NCBI GenBank assembly: GCA_020048915.1
Contig: JAIFLU010000267.1
Coordinates: 1-52,992, forward strand
Length of the DNA: 52,992 bases
Direction of reading: 5' to 3'
DNA from: Bacteroidota bacterium
Lineage (GTDB): Bacteria > Bacteroidota > Bacteroidia > Bacteroidales > JAAUTT01
The notes beneath the pieces are model-generated. The model was not told the origin of the DNA. It ran no database searches and saw nothing but the letters and a program-made list of their open reading frames with translations. The position numbers and the translations under genes were made by a program. Below, one piece after another: positions 43,138 to 52,199 of the stretch; the stretch's first letter is position 1, and each line of letters starts with the position of its first letter.

Positions 43138-44238
43138 TTATTTCATCAACTCTTTTAATTTCTTTTCTAAATCTTCGCCTCTAAGGTTTTTTGCAATAAT
43201 TATGCCTTTGGGATCAAGTAATATGTTGGATGGAATGCTGCGGATGGCATAAAGTTTTCCGGCGGCATTGCCCCAGCCTTTTAAATCCGAAACATGGTTC
43301 CAGGTTAATTTGTCGTCTTTTATTGCTTGCATCCACTTATCTTTTTCTTTATCGAACGACACCCCAAATACATCAAATCCTTTGTTTTTATATTTGAGAT
43401 AGGTTTTTACAACGTTTGGATTCTCGGCACGACAAGGAGAACACCAGGAAGCCCAGAAATCGACCAGTAAATATTTACCATATAGCGATGAGAGTTGTAT
43501 CGGTTTTCCGTCGGCATCAGCCATGGAGAAATCAATTGCCGGTTGGCCTACTTCCACTTTTTTCATAACAGCAATGTAATCATTCAAAAGTGCTACATAA
43601 ACTGATTTGTTTAAAGTAGAATCCAGGCTGCTTTGAATGGTTTCCAGCTGAGGCAGATCAGAACTGCTTGCAAGGCGCGTCCAGGCCAGATAAGCCGATA
43701 ATACATTCGATTTATTTGTAATTACATAACTTCGAACCGACTCTATTTGAGAATTCCAAACAGCTTCCATGGCCGAATCCAGTTGTGCTGCTTTTTTGGT
43801 ATCTTTCATTTCTGCTGCTTTATTGGCTAACTCCTCTAAAGAATCCATCCGAAGGGAATAAACCTTTTGTGCACCTCCAAATAATTGATATTCTTCATGG
43901 GTTTTTGATCCGGCAACCTTGAAATTTTGAAGGCTGTCAGTTTTAGCTACCAAATTGATCTCGTTATTATCGACAAATACCGAAATAGCTGGCAAGGTGT
44001 CGCTCACTTCAATTTTATACATTTCCGGAATTTCAACGCTTCCGGTAAATGTAAAGGTCCCATTTTGCGAAACAGCAGTATCCACCGGAACCCATTCCTG
44101 GTTGATATATCTGTAGAGCAGGACATTTCCATCGCTTAACCCCTGAACATTTCCTAAAATTTTATAACCCGGAGTATTGACTTTTTTAGTACAGCCAAAA
44201 GCCAGAAGCATTGCCATTACAATAAATAAGTTGCGCAT
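43138..44238 (-). CDS. TlpA-like thiol-disulfide lipoprotein with DUF4369 domain
   Basis: 366 residues. The signal peptide ends in lipobox LAFGC, so it is membrane-anchored. Residues about 25-120 are a DUF4369 domain (ILGNVQGLSDGNVLLYRY). A helical linker rich in Glu/Lys follows, then a thioredoxin/AhpC-TSA domain with the redox motif WCSPC (Cys266, Cys269). Such Bacteroidota proteins reduce disulfides or aid cytochrome c and envelope-protein maturation in the periplasm. It begins 17 nt downstream of the meaB stop and may be co-transcribed with it. A hairpin follows it. Confidence 0.88.
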   Translation of the reverse strand: MRNLFIVMAMLLAFGCTKKVNTPGYKILGNVQGLSDGNVLLYRYINQEWVPVDTAVSQNGTFTFTGSVEIPEMYKIEVSDTLPAISVFVDNNEINLVAKTDSLQNFKVAGSKTHEEYQLFGGAQKVYSLRMDSLEELANKAAEMKDTKKAAQLDSAMEAVWNSQIESVRSYVITNKSNVLSAYLAWTRLASSSDLPQLETIQSSLDSTLNKSVYVALLNDYIAVMKKVEVGQPAIDFSMADADGKPIQLSSLYGKYLLVDFWASWCSPCRAENPNVVKTYLKYKNKGFDVFGVSFDKEKDKWMQAIKDDKLTWNHVSDLKGWGNAAGKLYAIRSIPSNILLDPKGIIIAKNLRGEDLEKKLKELMK

Positions 44239-44255
44239 TTTATTAGTTTTTAGAT

Positions 44256-45350
44256 TTATTTATGACCAAAATATAGTTGAATTAGTTTTCGGGCTGCAGC
44301 AAATGAGCCCATTTTCCCTGACAGAACATTTGCTTCCAAATGGTGAATTTCGCGCTCCACCATAGGATGATGATAGAAATGCTTTTGAATACTTTCATTA
44401 ATAGTCTCGTACATCCAGTATTTCGATTGTTCCCTGCGACGATTATTGAAAAAGCCATTTTCCTGAGTTTGTTGGGTGTATTCGAGAATTGTATCCCAAA
44501 TATTTGGAATACCAGAGCCGTCGAGGGAGGAGCATAAAACTACTTTTGGGCTCCAGTTTGATACTGATTTAGGAAATAAATGCAAGGCATTCCTGTATTC
44601 GGCTGCTGCCAGTTCTGCTTTTTTTACATTGGTGCCATCGGCCTTGGTAATGGCAATGGTATCGGCCATTTCCATAATACCCCGTTTAATTCCCTGCAAC
44701 TCATCCCCAGCACCGGCCAACATTAACAAGAGAAAAAAATCGACCATCGAATGTACTACCGTTTCTGATTGTCCAACGCCAACGGTCTCTATAAATATGG
44801 TATCGAATCCGGAGGCTTCGCAAAGAATAATTGTCTCCCGCGTTTTTCGCGCAACTCCACCTAATGATCCAGCTGAAGGGGAAGGGCGGATAAAGGCATT
44901 CGCGTCAGCCGATAAAGCTTCCATGCGGGTTTTATCTCCCAGAATACTTCCTTTAGAGCGCTCGCTGGATGGATCGATTGCTAAAACTGCGAGTTTGTGG
45001 TTATTCGAAGTAAGGTGAATGCCAAGCGATTCAATAAATGTGCTTTTCCCAACACCGGGAACCCCAGTAATTCCAATACGTAACGATTTTCCGGAATAGG
45101 GGATACATTTTTCAACTATTTCCTGCGCTATTTGGGAATGAGCAGGCAGGGAGCTTTCAACAAGGGTGATTGCTTGACTTAAGACAGTGCGGTTTCCACT
45201 AATAATACCTTCAAAATATTGAGTAGCAGATAATCGTTTACGTGCTTTATTTACAAAATTCCTGACCGAATCGTTGCTTACCGAAGGGGGCTGTTCTATT
45301 CCTTCGTTTACCGATAATGCACTTTTGAAAGATTCGTTTTCGAACATCAC
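44256..45350 (-). CDS. meaB: Methylmalonyl-CoA mutase-associated GTPase MeaB
   Basis: 364 residues. The P-loop is GVPGVGKS (96-103). The MeaB/ArgK family shows AIDPSSERSKGSILGDKTRM, FIRPSPSAGSLGGVA and the VGVGQSE switch-II segment, then ITKADGTN for guanine binding and a C-terminal helical dimerisation arm (YFGHK end). MeaB protects and reactivates adenosylcobalamin-dependent methylmalonyl-CoA mutase. The mutase genes are not in this window. On the minus strand a TAGATTTG box at 45372-45365 is 15 nt before the start. Confidence 0.92.
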   Translation of the reverse strand: MMFENESFKSALSVNEGIEQPPSVSNDSVRNFVNKARKRLSATQYFEGIISGNRTVLSQAITLVESSLPAHSQIAQEIVEKCIPYSGKSLRIGITGVPGVGKSTFIESLGIHLTSNNHKLAVLAIDPSSERSKGSILGDKTRMEALSADANAFIRPSPSAGSLGGVARKTRETIILCEASGFDTIFIETVGVGQSETVVHSMVDFFLLLMLAGAGDELQGIKRGIMEMADTIAITKADGTNVKKAELAAAEYRNALHLFPKSVSNWSPKVVLCSSLDGSGIPNIWDTILEYTQQTQENGFFNNRRREQSKYWMYETINESIQKHFYHHPMVEREIHHLEANVLSGKMGSFAAARKLIQLYFGHK

Positions 45351-45364
45351 ATAAAATTTTGCTG

Positions 45365-45372
45365 CAAATCTA
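45365..45372 (-). promoter_or_regulatory. Candidate -7 box for meaB
   Basis: On the minus strand TAGATTTG matches the TAnnTTTG consensus, 14 nt upstream of the meaB ATG. It implies a very short leader; no -33 TTTG is seen. Confidence 0.4.
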
Positions 45373-45398
45373 ATAAATAATTTGCTCTGACATTTGAA

Positions 45399-46478
45399 TT
45401 ACTCCACACTCCCCCTGACCCAAAGGATTAGGTTTAGGTTTTTCGGATCGTTCGTTATCAGTGTTATGGCTTTATTGATTACCCCCTTTTGTCCGGCAGA
45501 ATTAAAAACGGTGGTGATAGAACTGGAGGCCCCTGGTTTGATGGTCTTGTCACTTTTTTTTACGATAGTACATCCACAGGTGGGAGATATTTTATGTATT
45601 TCGAGATTTGTCTTACCCGTATTTTTGAAGTTATATACCAGCTCAACACTTGTTCCGGCTTTTATTTTACCAAAATCGGAAGAGTTTTTATCGAGCGTTA
45701 TTTTGGGAGCTAAGGCTAATTGTTCCGGGCTGGCTTTTGAATAATCGTCTTCTATTGTCCCCGAAAGGGTTATTCGGTTTTTACTGTCGGGCTTGCCATT
45801 GATGTTAAAGGTTAATACATCTGTTACAAATCCCCAATCGTTCTTTTTTTGAGCATCATATATAATCTCAATAATTCCTTTTTGTTTGGGTTGTAAAACA
45901 GAGGGTTTTGCAACGACTTTTAAATGAGCTGGGACCGAGGGGAAAGAAACAGTTAAAGCTTCCTTGCCGGTATTAATAACCTCCAGTATGCGAGAGCCTG
46001 TTTTGCCTGGCGATAGCTTTGCGAACGATGCATATACCGTGTTAAAACGTAGATTGTTAATGTCAAAGGGATACAAATCGGTTAAGGTTGGTTCCTTGCC
46101 AATAACTTCGCCCGATATTTTTAGAGAAACAAGGTTTCGGGGCGAATTATTCGTTATGCTTATACCTTTCTCGAACGGGCCGGGCCGACCAGCTGGATTA
46201 AACGTAGCCTTTATAAACCCTTTCTCGCCTGGCTTAATTGGTTCACGGCTCCATTCGGGTGTGGTACAGCCACATGTAGCTTGCACATTTTGGATAATTA
46301 AAGGCTCGCTCCCGGTGTTTGTGAAATTAAACGTATATGATACTAATCCTTGAGATTCCGGAATTTTGCCAAAACTATGGGTTTCTTTTTCAAACGAGAT
46401 GTTTGGCCCCAGCTGCTGGGCAAATGACGAAAACAGTATGCAAAAGGATAAGATAATGGGAAAAACCAGCGTTTTCAT
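45399..46478 (-). CDS. Secreted DUF1573 (ASH-like) domain protein
   Basis: 359 residues from the ATG at 46478 (signal peptide MKTLVFPIILSFCILFSSFA). The longer frame to 46505 would run through the promoter box and was not used. Two or three DUF1573 immunoglobulin-like units are seen: the first has SFGKIPE...YTFNFTNTGSEPL with CGCTTPEW, the last has DFGKIKAG and VYNFKNTGKTN with CGCTIVKKSDK. The paired Cys in CGCT are typical. The proteins are secreted and probably bind envelope partners; the function is unknown. A TACCTTTG box at 46510-46503 (minus) lies 25 nt upstream. Confidence 0.82.
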   Translation of the reverse strand: MKTLVFPIILSFCILFSSFAQQLGPNISFEKETHSFGKIPESQGLVSYTFNFTNTGSEPLIIQNVQATCGCTTPEWSREPIKPGEKGFIKATFNPAGRPGPFEKGISITNNSPRNLVSLKISGEVIGKEPTLTDLYPFDINNLRFNTVYASFAKLSPGKTGSRILEVINTGKEALTVSFPSVPAHLKVVAKPSVLQPKQKGIIEIIYDAQKKNDWGFVTDVLTFNINGKPDSKNRITLSGTIEDDYSKASPEQLALAPKITLDKNSSDFGKIKAGTSVELVYNFKNTGKTNLEIHKISPTCGCTIVKKSDKTIKPGASSSITTVFNSAGQKGVINKAITLITNDPKNLNLILWVRGSVE

Positions 46479-46502
46479 GTGCTTCGTATTATGAATATTA
46501 GT

Positions 46503-46510
46503 CAAAGGTA
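46503..46510 (-). promoter_or_regulatory. Candidate -7 box for the DUF1573 gene
   Basis: On the minus strand TACCTTTG, an exact TAnnTTTG, lies 25 nt before the chosen ATG. This position argues against the longer ORF start at 46505. Confidence 0.5.
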
Positions 46511-46649
46511 GAAAATTTAGATGGGAGGGGAGTTATTTTTCAAATTGCCATTAACTTTTTTTACAAAACATAGGGTTTTCGTGTTTTGGTATATCCTAAC
46601 ATTGATATAAAATCTCTACCTTTAACCGATTAAAGAATTCAAGATTGTA

Positions 46650-49600
46650 ATGAATATTAAGAAACTGCTAATATTCCCGTTTTTACTGCTGCAGTTAGCA
46701 TTGGTAAATGGCCAGTTTTACAATGGCCTTCAAATGACTTTTGGCAAGAACCGTGTCCAGTATAATTCCTTTTACTGGCAATATTACCGATACGATAAAT
46801 TTGATACCTATTTTAACGAATACGGAAAAGATCTTGCCCTATATACTGAATGGGTTGCAAATCAGGAAATTGAGCGTATTCAGAAACTATTGGACTATAC
46901 CCTTGAAAAGCGTATTGTCTTTTTAGTCTATAATAAAATGTCGGATTTTAGACAGAGCAACATCGGATTGGTAACCGGCAACGTGGATTACAATACGGGA
47001 GGGTTAACCAAGATTGTTAAAAACAAGATATTTGTTTATTTTGAAGGCGACCGAAAATCGTATCGAAAACAAATAAGCGCCGGAATCGCCGAAGTTATCC
47101 TGAACGAAATGCTTTATGGGGCCGAGTTTGGGCAAAATTTAACGAATCAGGCGGTAATAAATCTGCCCGATTGGTTTATCAAAGGTTTGATCTCTTACAT
47201 TTCCGAAGATTGGAGCGTTGAAATTGAAAATCGCGTACGAGACGGTATTCTTACAAAAAAGTACAACCATTTTAACAGGCTTACCGGAAACGATGCCATG
47301 TATGCCGGGCATTCCTTCTGGCGGTATATCGATAAATATTATGGGGCCAACTTAGTTCCAAATATCGTTTATATTACCCGCATTCAAAAGAGTGCAAAAA
47401 GCGGGTTTTTATATGTGCTGGGTTCATCGATCAAACAGCTTTCGAACGATTGGTTAGGATATTATTTAAGTATCTACCAAAAAGATAATCCTACCGTTAA
47501 CGAAGACGAAATTGCACTATTGAAAAAGCCCAAAAAAACAAGGGTTTATCAGCGAATGAAAACAAGTCCCGATGGGAATAATATTGCTTTTGTGACCAAC
47601 GAATCGGGGCAATATAAAATTTGGTTATACAATAAAACTACCAAAAAAACAAAGCGGATTTACAAGCGGGAACATAAGCTCGATCAAATAGTTGATTACT
47701 CCAATCCAGTAATTGCATGGCATCCTTCCGGGAAAATACTATCGTTTATCACTGAACAAAAGGGATTTGTTAAATTGTCCTTTTATACGCTTGATACCAA
47801 AGAATTAGTTACCCGTAATCTATTGTATTTTGATAAGATTGTAGATTATTCGTTCTCTTCGGATGCTTCGAGGTTGGTTTTTTCGGCTGTGAAACAAGGA
47901 CGTACGGATATTTTTGTTCATACACTGGCCTCCGCAACAAATGAGCAGATTACAAATGACCTGGCCGATGATTTATTCCCCAGTTTTGCCGATAATTCCT
48001 CCAAAATTGTATTTAGTTCAAATCGAATCAGCGATACATTAAGCAACGAAACTGCAGAAATAAAGGAGCTTTCGCCTGCTTATGCCTTGTTTGTGTATAA
48101 TTATTCTTCCCGGTCGAATACCTTGTCGCGGATTACCGACAATCGTTATGCCAACCATACTTACCCTATTGAAATTTCGAAAAACAGATATGCTTATTTA
48201 AGCGATGTCAGCGGTATTAATAATAGATATATTGCCGATTACGACAGCCTTATTAGTTTTATTGATACCACCATTCATTATCGGTTTTTCTCAAAATCAT
48301 ATCCAACAACAAACAGCAACGAAAGCCTAATGGAACATAATGTTGTTCCACAGTCGCTCGATGCAGGCAATATTCGCCTTAAGAAAGGCAGGATGTTTAT
48401 GTTTATGGAAAAAATAAAGCCATTTCAGAATCTGCCATTAAAACTTGCAGAAACAGAGTACCGGCAGGAGCTAAATAAATCGCTGCAACGTAAAGATAGC
48501 ATTTCGCAAATAAAGAAAGAACCTATAACTGTCAGGCCACCGGAAATTCGGAAACAAACGCCTGTTTTCAGTGACACGGCTAAACTTATCACTTCCGATG
48601 AAATTGATATTGATCATTATGTTTTTGAAATTGAGAAACTAAACCTGAACGGGGGGCAGGCAAATAGAAGTCAATCGTCCATTGTTCCAACCGACTCGGT
48701 TCCGTCAAAACCAGAGCGTAAACAGCGTATTTATCAGCCGGCTTTCTATATCAATAACCTTGTCAGTCAGGTCGATTTTAATTTCCTGAATGCTTCCTAC
48801 CAGGCATTTAATGGCTCTCAGGTTTACTATAATCCAGGGTTTAACAGCTTAATAAAAGTTGGCACCAACGACCTTTTCGAGGATTATAAAATAATTGGGG
48901 GAATTCGTCTTTCATTCGATTTTGAGAGTAATGAATATCTTTTAAGCTTCGAAAATCTTAAAAAACAGTGGGATAAGGAATATGTTTATCATCGGCAGTC
49001 GTTTCAGAGTGTAACTCCCGATAATTTTCTTATAAAAACTACTACCCAGGAGGTTTATTATGTGCTGAAATATCCATTTTCGCAGGTACTAAGCGCTCAT
49101 GGAACCGTTTCTTTTCGCCACGACCGGAATGCAGTGCTTGCTACTGAAACTGCTGCATTAAACTATAACAATTTTAATAATGCATGGGCAGGCTTAAAGT
49201 TGGAATTGATATTTGATAACACCCGCTCGTTAGGGATAAATATTTATAGTGGAACCCGCTTTAAAATATTTGGAGAAGCGTATAAGCAGGTTAACCGCGG
49301 AAAGTCAGATTTGTTTGTACTTGGTGCCGATTTTAGGCACTATCAGGTAATTCACCGCAACCTTATTTGGGCGAACCGTTTTGCCGCCTCATCCTCTTTT
49401 GGAGGTAGCAGACTTATTTACTACCTGGGAAGTGTCGATAACTGGATGAACTTCTCGTCGAAAGTAAAGACTTTTGACAATTCCATTCGTATCGACGACC
49501 AGGAGAAGTATGCCTATCAGACTGTGGCAACTAATATGCGCGGTTTTTCGCAAAATATCCGAAATGGAAATAATTTTAGTGTAATCAACAGCGAAATTCG

Positions 49601-49928
49601 CTGGCCGTTTGTAAAGTATTTCTCCAAATATCCTATTAGCTCTAATTTTTGGAGCAGTCTCCAGGCGGTAGGTTTTTTCGATGTGGGTAGCGCCTGGACA
49701 GGACTTACTCCTTTCTCGGGTGGAAATGCCTACGATTACGATGTGGATCGTAATGGCAAAGTAACTGTTTATGTGAAAAGTAACCGAAGCCCCTTTGTAT
49801 ATGGCTTTGGATATGGTGTCAGGGCTCAATTGTTAGGCTATTTCATGCGTTTCGACTGGGCATGGGGAGTTGAAAAAAATATTGTACTTCCCCGGATTTT
49901 CTATTTTTCGCTAAGTACCGATTTTTAA
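46650..49928 (+). CDS. TolB-propeller / outer-membrane-barrel fusion protein with degenerate peptidase-MA domain
   Basis: 1092 residues. A signal peptide (MNIKKLLIFPFLLLQLALVNG) is followed by a ~240-residue domain like the peptidase-MA fold. The usual HExxH helix is replaced by GIAEVILNEMLYG, so the zinc site is lost; the later LPDWFIKGLISYISEDWS matches the family's conserved second helix. Residues about 280-530 are a TolB/PD40-type beta-propeller (MKTSPDGNNIAFVTNESGQ, then SSKIVFSSNR). A linker rich in Lys/Glu/Ser/Pro (about 610-690) leads to a ~390-residue beta-barrel of the BamA/surface-antigen type (FFDVGSAWTG, FGYGVRAQLLGYFMRFDWAW) that ends in Phe. The role is probably outer-membrane assembly or surface export. 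The fusion is known in Bacteroidota; its function is unsettled. Confidence 0.8.
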   Translation: MNIKKLLIFPFLLLQLALVNGQFYNGLQMTFGKNRVQYNSFYWQYYRYDKFDTYFNEYGKDLALYTEWVANQEIERIQKLLDYTLEKRIVFLVYNKMSDFRQSNIGLVTGNVDYNTGGLTKIVKNKIFVYFEGDRKSYRKQISAGIAEVILNEMLYGAEFGQNLTNQAVINLPDWFIKGLISYISEDWSVEIENRVRDGILTKKYNHFNRLTGNDAMYAGHSFWRYIDKYYGANLVPNIVYITRIQKSAKSGFLYVLGSSIKQLSNDWLGYYLSIYQKDNPTVNEDEIALLKKPKKTRVYQRMKTSPDGNNIAFVTNESGQYKIWLYNKTTKKTKRIYKREHKLDQIVDYSNPVIAWHPSGKILSFITEQKGFVKLSFYTLDTKELVTRNLLYFDKIVDYSFSSDASRLVFSAVKQGRTDIFVHTLASATNEQITNDLADDLFPSFADNSSKIVFSSNRISDTLSNETAEIKELSPAYALFVYNYSSRSNTLSRITDNRYANHTYPIEISKNRYAYLSDVSGINNRYIADYDSLISFIDTTIHYRFFSKSYPTTNSNESLMEHNVVPQSLDAGNIRLKKGRMFMFMEKIKPFQNLPLKLAETEYRQELNKSLQRKDSISQIKKEPITVRPPEIRKQTPVFSDTAKLITSDEIDIDHYVFEIEKLNLNGGQANRSQSSIVPTDSVPSKPERKQRIYQPAFYINNLVSQVDFNFLNASYQAFNGSQVYYNPGFNSLIKVGTNDLFEDYKIIGGIRLSFDFESNEYLLSFENLKKQWDKEYVYHRQSFQSVTPDNFLIKTTTQEVYYVLKYPFSQVLSAHGTVSFRHDRNAVLATETAALNYNNFNNAWAGLKLELIFDNTRSLGINIYSGTRFKIFGEAYKQVNRGKSDLFVLGADFRHYQVIHRNLIWANRFAASSSFGGSRLIYYLGSVDNWMNFSSKVKTFDNSIRIDDQEKYAYQTVATNMRGFSQNIRNGNNFSVINSEIRWPFVKYFSKYPISSNFWSSLQAVGFFDVGSAWTGLTPFSGGNAYDYDVDRNGKVTVYVKSNRSPFVYGFGYGVRAQLLGYFMRFDWAWGVEKNIVLPRIFYFSLSTDF

Positions 49929-49936
49929 TACCTTTG
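49929..49936 (+). promoter_or_regulatory. Candidate -7 box for the TauE-like gene
   Basis: TACCTTTG lies 20 nt before the ATG, overlapping the stop of the preceding gene by one base. It suggests that the TauE-like gene has its own start site in addition to read-through. Confidence 0.45.
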
Positions 49937-49956
49937 CCAGTTCTAAATAGTCCACT

Positions 49957-50325
49957 ATGTCAGTAAACGAATTATTATTGTTACTATTAACAGGTATAAT
50001 TGCGGGATTGGTTAGCGGAACGCTGGGAGTCGGTGGCGCTATTATTATAATACCAATGCTTACCTTTTTCCTGGGCTTTAACCAATATCAGGCACAAGGT
50101 ACCAGTTTGGGAGTAATGACAATGCCTGTTTTTATTATCTCAGCATATAGTTACTATAAAAACGATTATGTAAATGTGAAATTTGTTTTTATAATCGTGG
50201 TAGCTTTTATTATTGGAAGTTACTTCGGCTCTATGTTTGCTATGAATTTGCCCGAAAAAACATTAAAGAGAATTTTTGGACTTTTCTTAACTCTAATGGG
50301 CGTTAAGATGCTCTTGGGGAAATAA
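49957..50325 (+). CDS. Half-length TauE/SafE-type membrane exporter
   Basis: 122 residues with about four membrane helices. The family motif GTLGVGGAIIIIPML and the second half-motif GSYFGSMFAMNLPEKTLKRI are present, followed by the LFLTLMGVKML end. Normal TauE/SafE (TSUP) proteins have two such halves in ~250 residues; here a single half ends cleanly in a stop. Half-sized members are found in other bacteria and probably dimerise. The substrate may be sulfite, sulfoacetate or another small anion; this cannot be told here. It has its own upstream box and is followed by a 92-bp gap. Confidence 0.82.
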   Translation: MSVNELLLLLLTGIIAGLVSGTLGVGGAIIIIPMLTFFLGFNQYQAQGTSLGVMTMPVFIISAYSYYKNDYVNVKFVFIIVVAFIIGSYFGSMFAMNLPEKTLKRIFGLFLTLMGVKMLLGK

Positions 50326-50386
50326 TTTTATGCTTTAATAACAAATTGTTAAGATGTATTATCAAATAGATATGGTAATCTTACGT

Positions 50387-50394
50387 TATTTTTG
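50387..50394 (+). promoter_or_regulatory. Candidate -7 box for the M20 amidohydrolase gene
   Basis: TATTTTTG lies 23 nt before the ATG and matches TAnnTTTG. There is no clear -33 partner. Confidence 0.35.
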
Positions 50395-50417
50395 GAATCT
50401 AATCTAAATATGCCGGA

Positions 50418-51605
50418 ATGGAATTGAAACAACGAATATTTGAACTTGCTGATAAAATTTACCCCGAAACAATTGATATTCGAAGACATATACATCAAAA
50501 TCCTGAATTGTCGTTTGAGGAATTCCAAACCTCGGCTTTTATTTGCTCTAAATTGCGGGAATGGGGAATTGAATATAAGAATAGTATCGTTTCTACCGGA
50601 ATTATTGGGTATATACGGGGCAAAAACCCGGAAGCGAAATTATTAGCTTTACGTGCCGATATTGATGCATTGCCTATTGTTGAAGAAAATAATGTGCCTT
50701 ATAAGTCCATAAACAATGGAGTTATGCATGCCTGTGGACACGATGTTCACACCGCTTCGTTACTGGGTACGGCAAAAATTCTTAATGAGTTACGCGGGGA
50801 GTTTGAAGGTACTATTATGCTTATATTTCAACCAGGGGAGGAAAAGCTTCCCGGTGGAGCAAAATTAATGTTGGAAGAAGGGATTTTTAATGACCGCGAA
50901 CCCGATATGGTAATTGCTCAGCATGTACTGCCTACAATGGATGCCGGTTATGTTGGTTTTAAGCCGGGAATTTACATGGCATCGTGCGATGAATTATTTA
51001 TTACCGTGAAAGGAAAAGGCGGGCATGGCGCTATGCCTCATCAAATTACCGATACGGTGCTTGCTTCAGCACATCTGATAGTGGCTTTGCAGCAGGTGGT
51101 CAGCCGTTTTGCCGAAGCATCTGTACCATCAGTATTGTCTATCGGGAAAGTGATTGCCAATGGCGCTACCAACGTAATTCCCAGTGAAGTATATATGGAA
51201 GGTACTTTCCGCACCATGAACGAAACCTGGCGGATGCAGGCGCACGAGAAGATGAAGCACCTGGCCGAAAATCTGGTTGCAGGTATGGGGGCGGAAGTCG
51301 ATTTCAGAATTGAAAAGGGATACCCGGTATTAGTCAACAATGAGAATATAACCCGACTAGCAAAGAAATATGCTTCTCAGCTTTTGGGGGACGAAAAAGT
51401 GATAGACCTCGATATTCGAATGACTGCCGAAGACTTCGCCTATTTTACTCAAAAATACCCGTGTACATTTTACAGGTTAGGGGTTAAGACAAAGGATGTG
51501 CCCTCTGTTGCCTTACATTCATCGACTTTTAATGTGGATGAACAGGCTTTGAAAACAGGCATTTCGTTAATGGCATGGTTGAGCTGTTCGTTTTTAAATA
51601 GTTAA
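50418..51605 (+). CDS. M20 family amidohydrolase (N-acyl-amino-acid / hippurate type)
   Basis: 395 residues, the usual size. Opening IRRHIHQNPELSFEEFQTS; metal-binding ALRADIDALPI and MHACGHDVHTASLLG (His and Asp ligands, with the CGHD motif including the Cys typical of this subfamily); the FQPGEEKLPGGAKLM carboxylates with catalytic Glu; and the dimerisation domain starting GKGGHGAMPH. A late His in VALHSSTFNVDEQAL supplies the last ligand. It removes acyl groups from N-acyl amino acids or related amides in the cytoplasm. Substrate is not determined. It is followed by 146 nt without a gene before the ferredoxin. Confidence 0.92.
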   Translation: MELKQRIFELADKIYPETIDIRRHIHQNPELSFEEFQTSAFICSKLREWGIEYKNSIVSTGIIGYIRGKNPEAKLLALRADIDALPIVEENNVPYKSINNGVMHACGHDVHTASLLGTAKILNELRGEFEGTIMLIFQPGEEKLPGGAKLMLEEGIFNDREPDMVIAQHVLPTMDAGYVGFKPGIYMASCDELFITVKGKGGHGAMPHQITDTVLASAHLIVALQQVVSRFAEASVPSVLSIGKVIANGATNVIPSEVYMEGTFRTMNETWRMQAHEKMKHLAENLVAGMGAEVDFRIEKGYPVLVNNENITRLAKKYASQLLGDEKVIDLDIRMTAEDFAYFTQKYPCTFYRLGVKTKDVPSVALHSSTFNVDEQALKTGISLMAWLSCSFLNS

Positions 51606-51711
51606 AATGTAGCTTAAAATAGATAACCTGCTTTTTAGGAAGATGGTTATTTAAAATACATTCAAATTAGGATGGGAAGCAAAAAAACCTTTTACGTTTC
51701 AAAAATTGCCA

Positions 51712-51719
51712 TAATTTTG
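51712..51719 (+). promoter_or_regulatory. Candidate -7 box for the ferredoxin gene
   Basis: TAATTTTG matches TAnnTTTG and lies 32 nt upstream of the ATG. T-rich DNA (CCTTTTA, 51689 onward) occupies the -33 position. Confidence 0.4.
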
Positions 51720-51751
51720 TATTGGATTCAATAACTTAAAAACTAGATAAA

Positions 51752-51919
51752 ATGGCACACAAAATTAGCCAAGATTGCACTGCATGTGGCACTTGTATCA
51801 ATGAATGTCCAGTAGAAGCTATTTCTGAGGGCGATATTTATAAAATTGACCCGGAACTTTGTACCGATTGCGGTGCTTGTGCCGATGTTTGTCCGGTAGA
51901 AGCGATTCACCCCGAATAG
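51752..51919 (+). CDS. 2[4Fe-4S] ferredoxin
   Basis: 55 residues, a complete bacterial (clostridial-type) ferredoxin. Two CxxCxxCxxxCP motifs are present: Cys9/12/15/19 in CTACGTCINECP, and Cys37/40/43/47 in CTDCGACADVCP. Each motif is followed by VEAI, so the fold is symmetric. It is a soluble low-potential electron carrier, for example for pyruvate:ferredoxin oxidoreductase, and supports an anaerobic lifestyle. A promoter box lies upstream and a strong terminator downstream, so it is a single-gene transcript. A longer minus-strand frame over it is a shadow. Confidence 0.93.
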   Translation: MAHKISQDCTACGTCINECPVEAISEGDIYKIDPELCTDCGACADVCPVEAIHPE

Positions 51920-51943
51920 TCGTCGCACACACTTAAAAAATTG

Positions 51944-51970
51944 AAAGCCCACGAAAATAGTGGGCTTTTT
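51944..51970 (+). terminator. Intrinsic terminator after the ferredoxin
   Basis: Perfect 9-bp stem AAAGCCCAC (51944-51952) / GTGGGCTTT (51960-51968), 7-nt loop, followed by a T run. It starts 25 nt after the stop codon. Confidence 0.9.
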
Positions 51971-52012
51971 TGTTTTATGTATAATTGAGGTTGCTTGTTT
52001 CGAGAACAAAAT

Positions 52013-52140
52013 TTCAGTTGACATCTTGAGCAAAGAGGCTGGGCGAAAGTAGGACAAAGCTTCGATTTCGCTCAATCTGGCCGCTGGAAACCAGTTAATT
52101 GTCATATTGAGCGGAGTCGAAATACGACAATCAATTGACT
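52013..52140. repeat. Bacteroidota-type intergenic repeat element with inverted copies
   Basis: A GC-richer patch contains ATTGAGCGGAGTCGAA (52106-52121) and its imperfect reverse complement TTCGATTTCGCTCAAT (52061-52076). The 5' side repeats the same start (CAGTTGACATCTTGAG, 52015-52030; CAGTTAATTGTCATATTGAG, 52092-52111). The word 'TTGAGCGGAGTCGAA' resembles a dispersed intergenic repeat that I recall from many Bacteroidota genomes. No ORF in it looks real. Confidence 0.5.
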
Positions 52141-52199
52141 TCTCTCCCGGCCTCACTAATTGGTAGCAGATGTTACTGGACATAGCTGAACGAGTTGAA

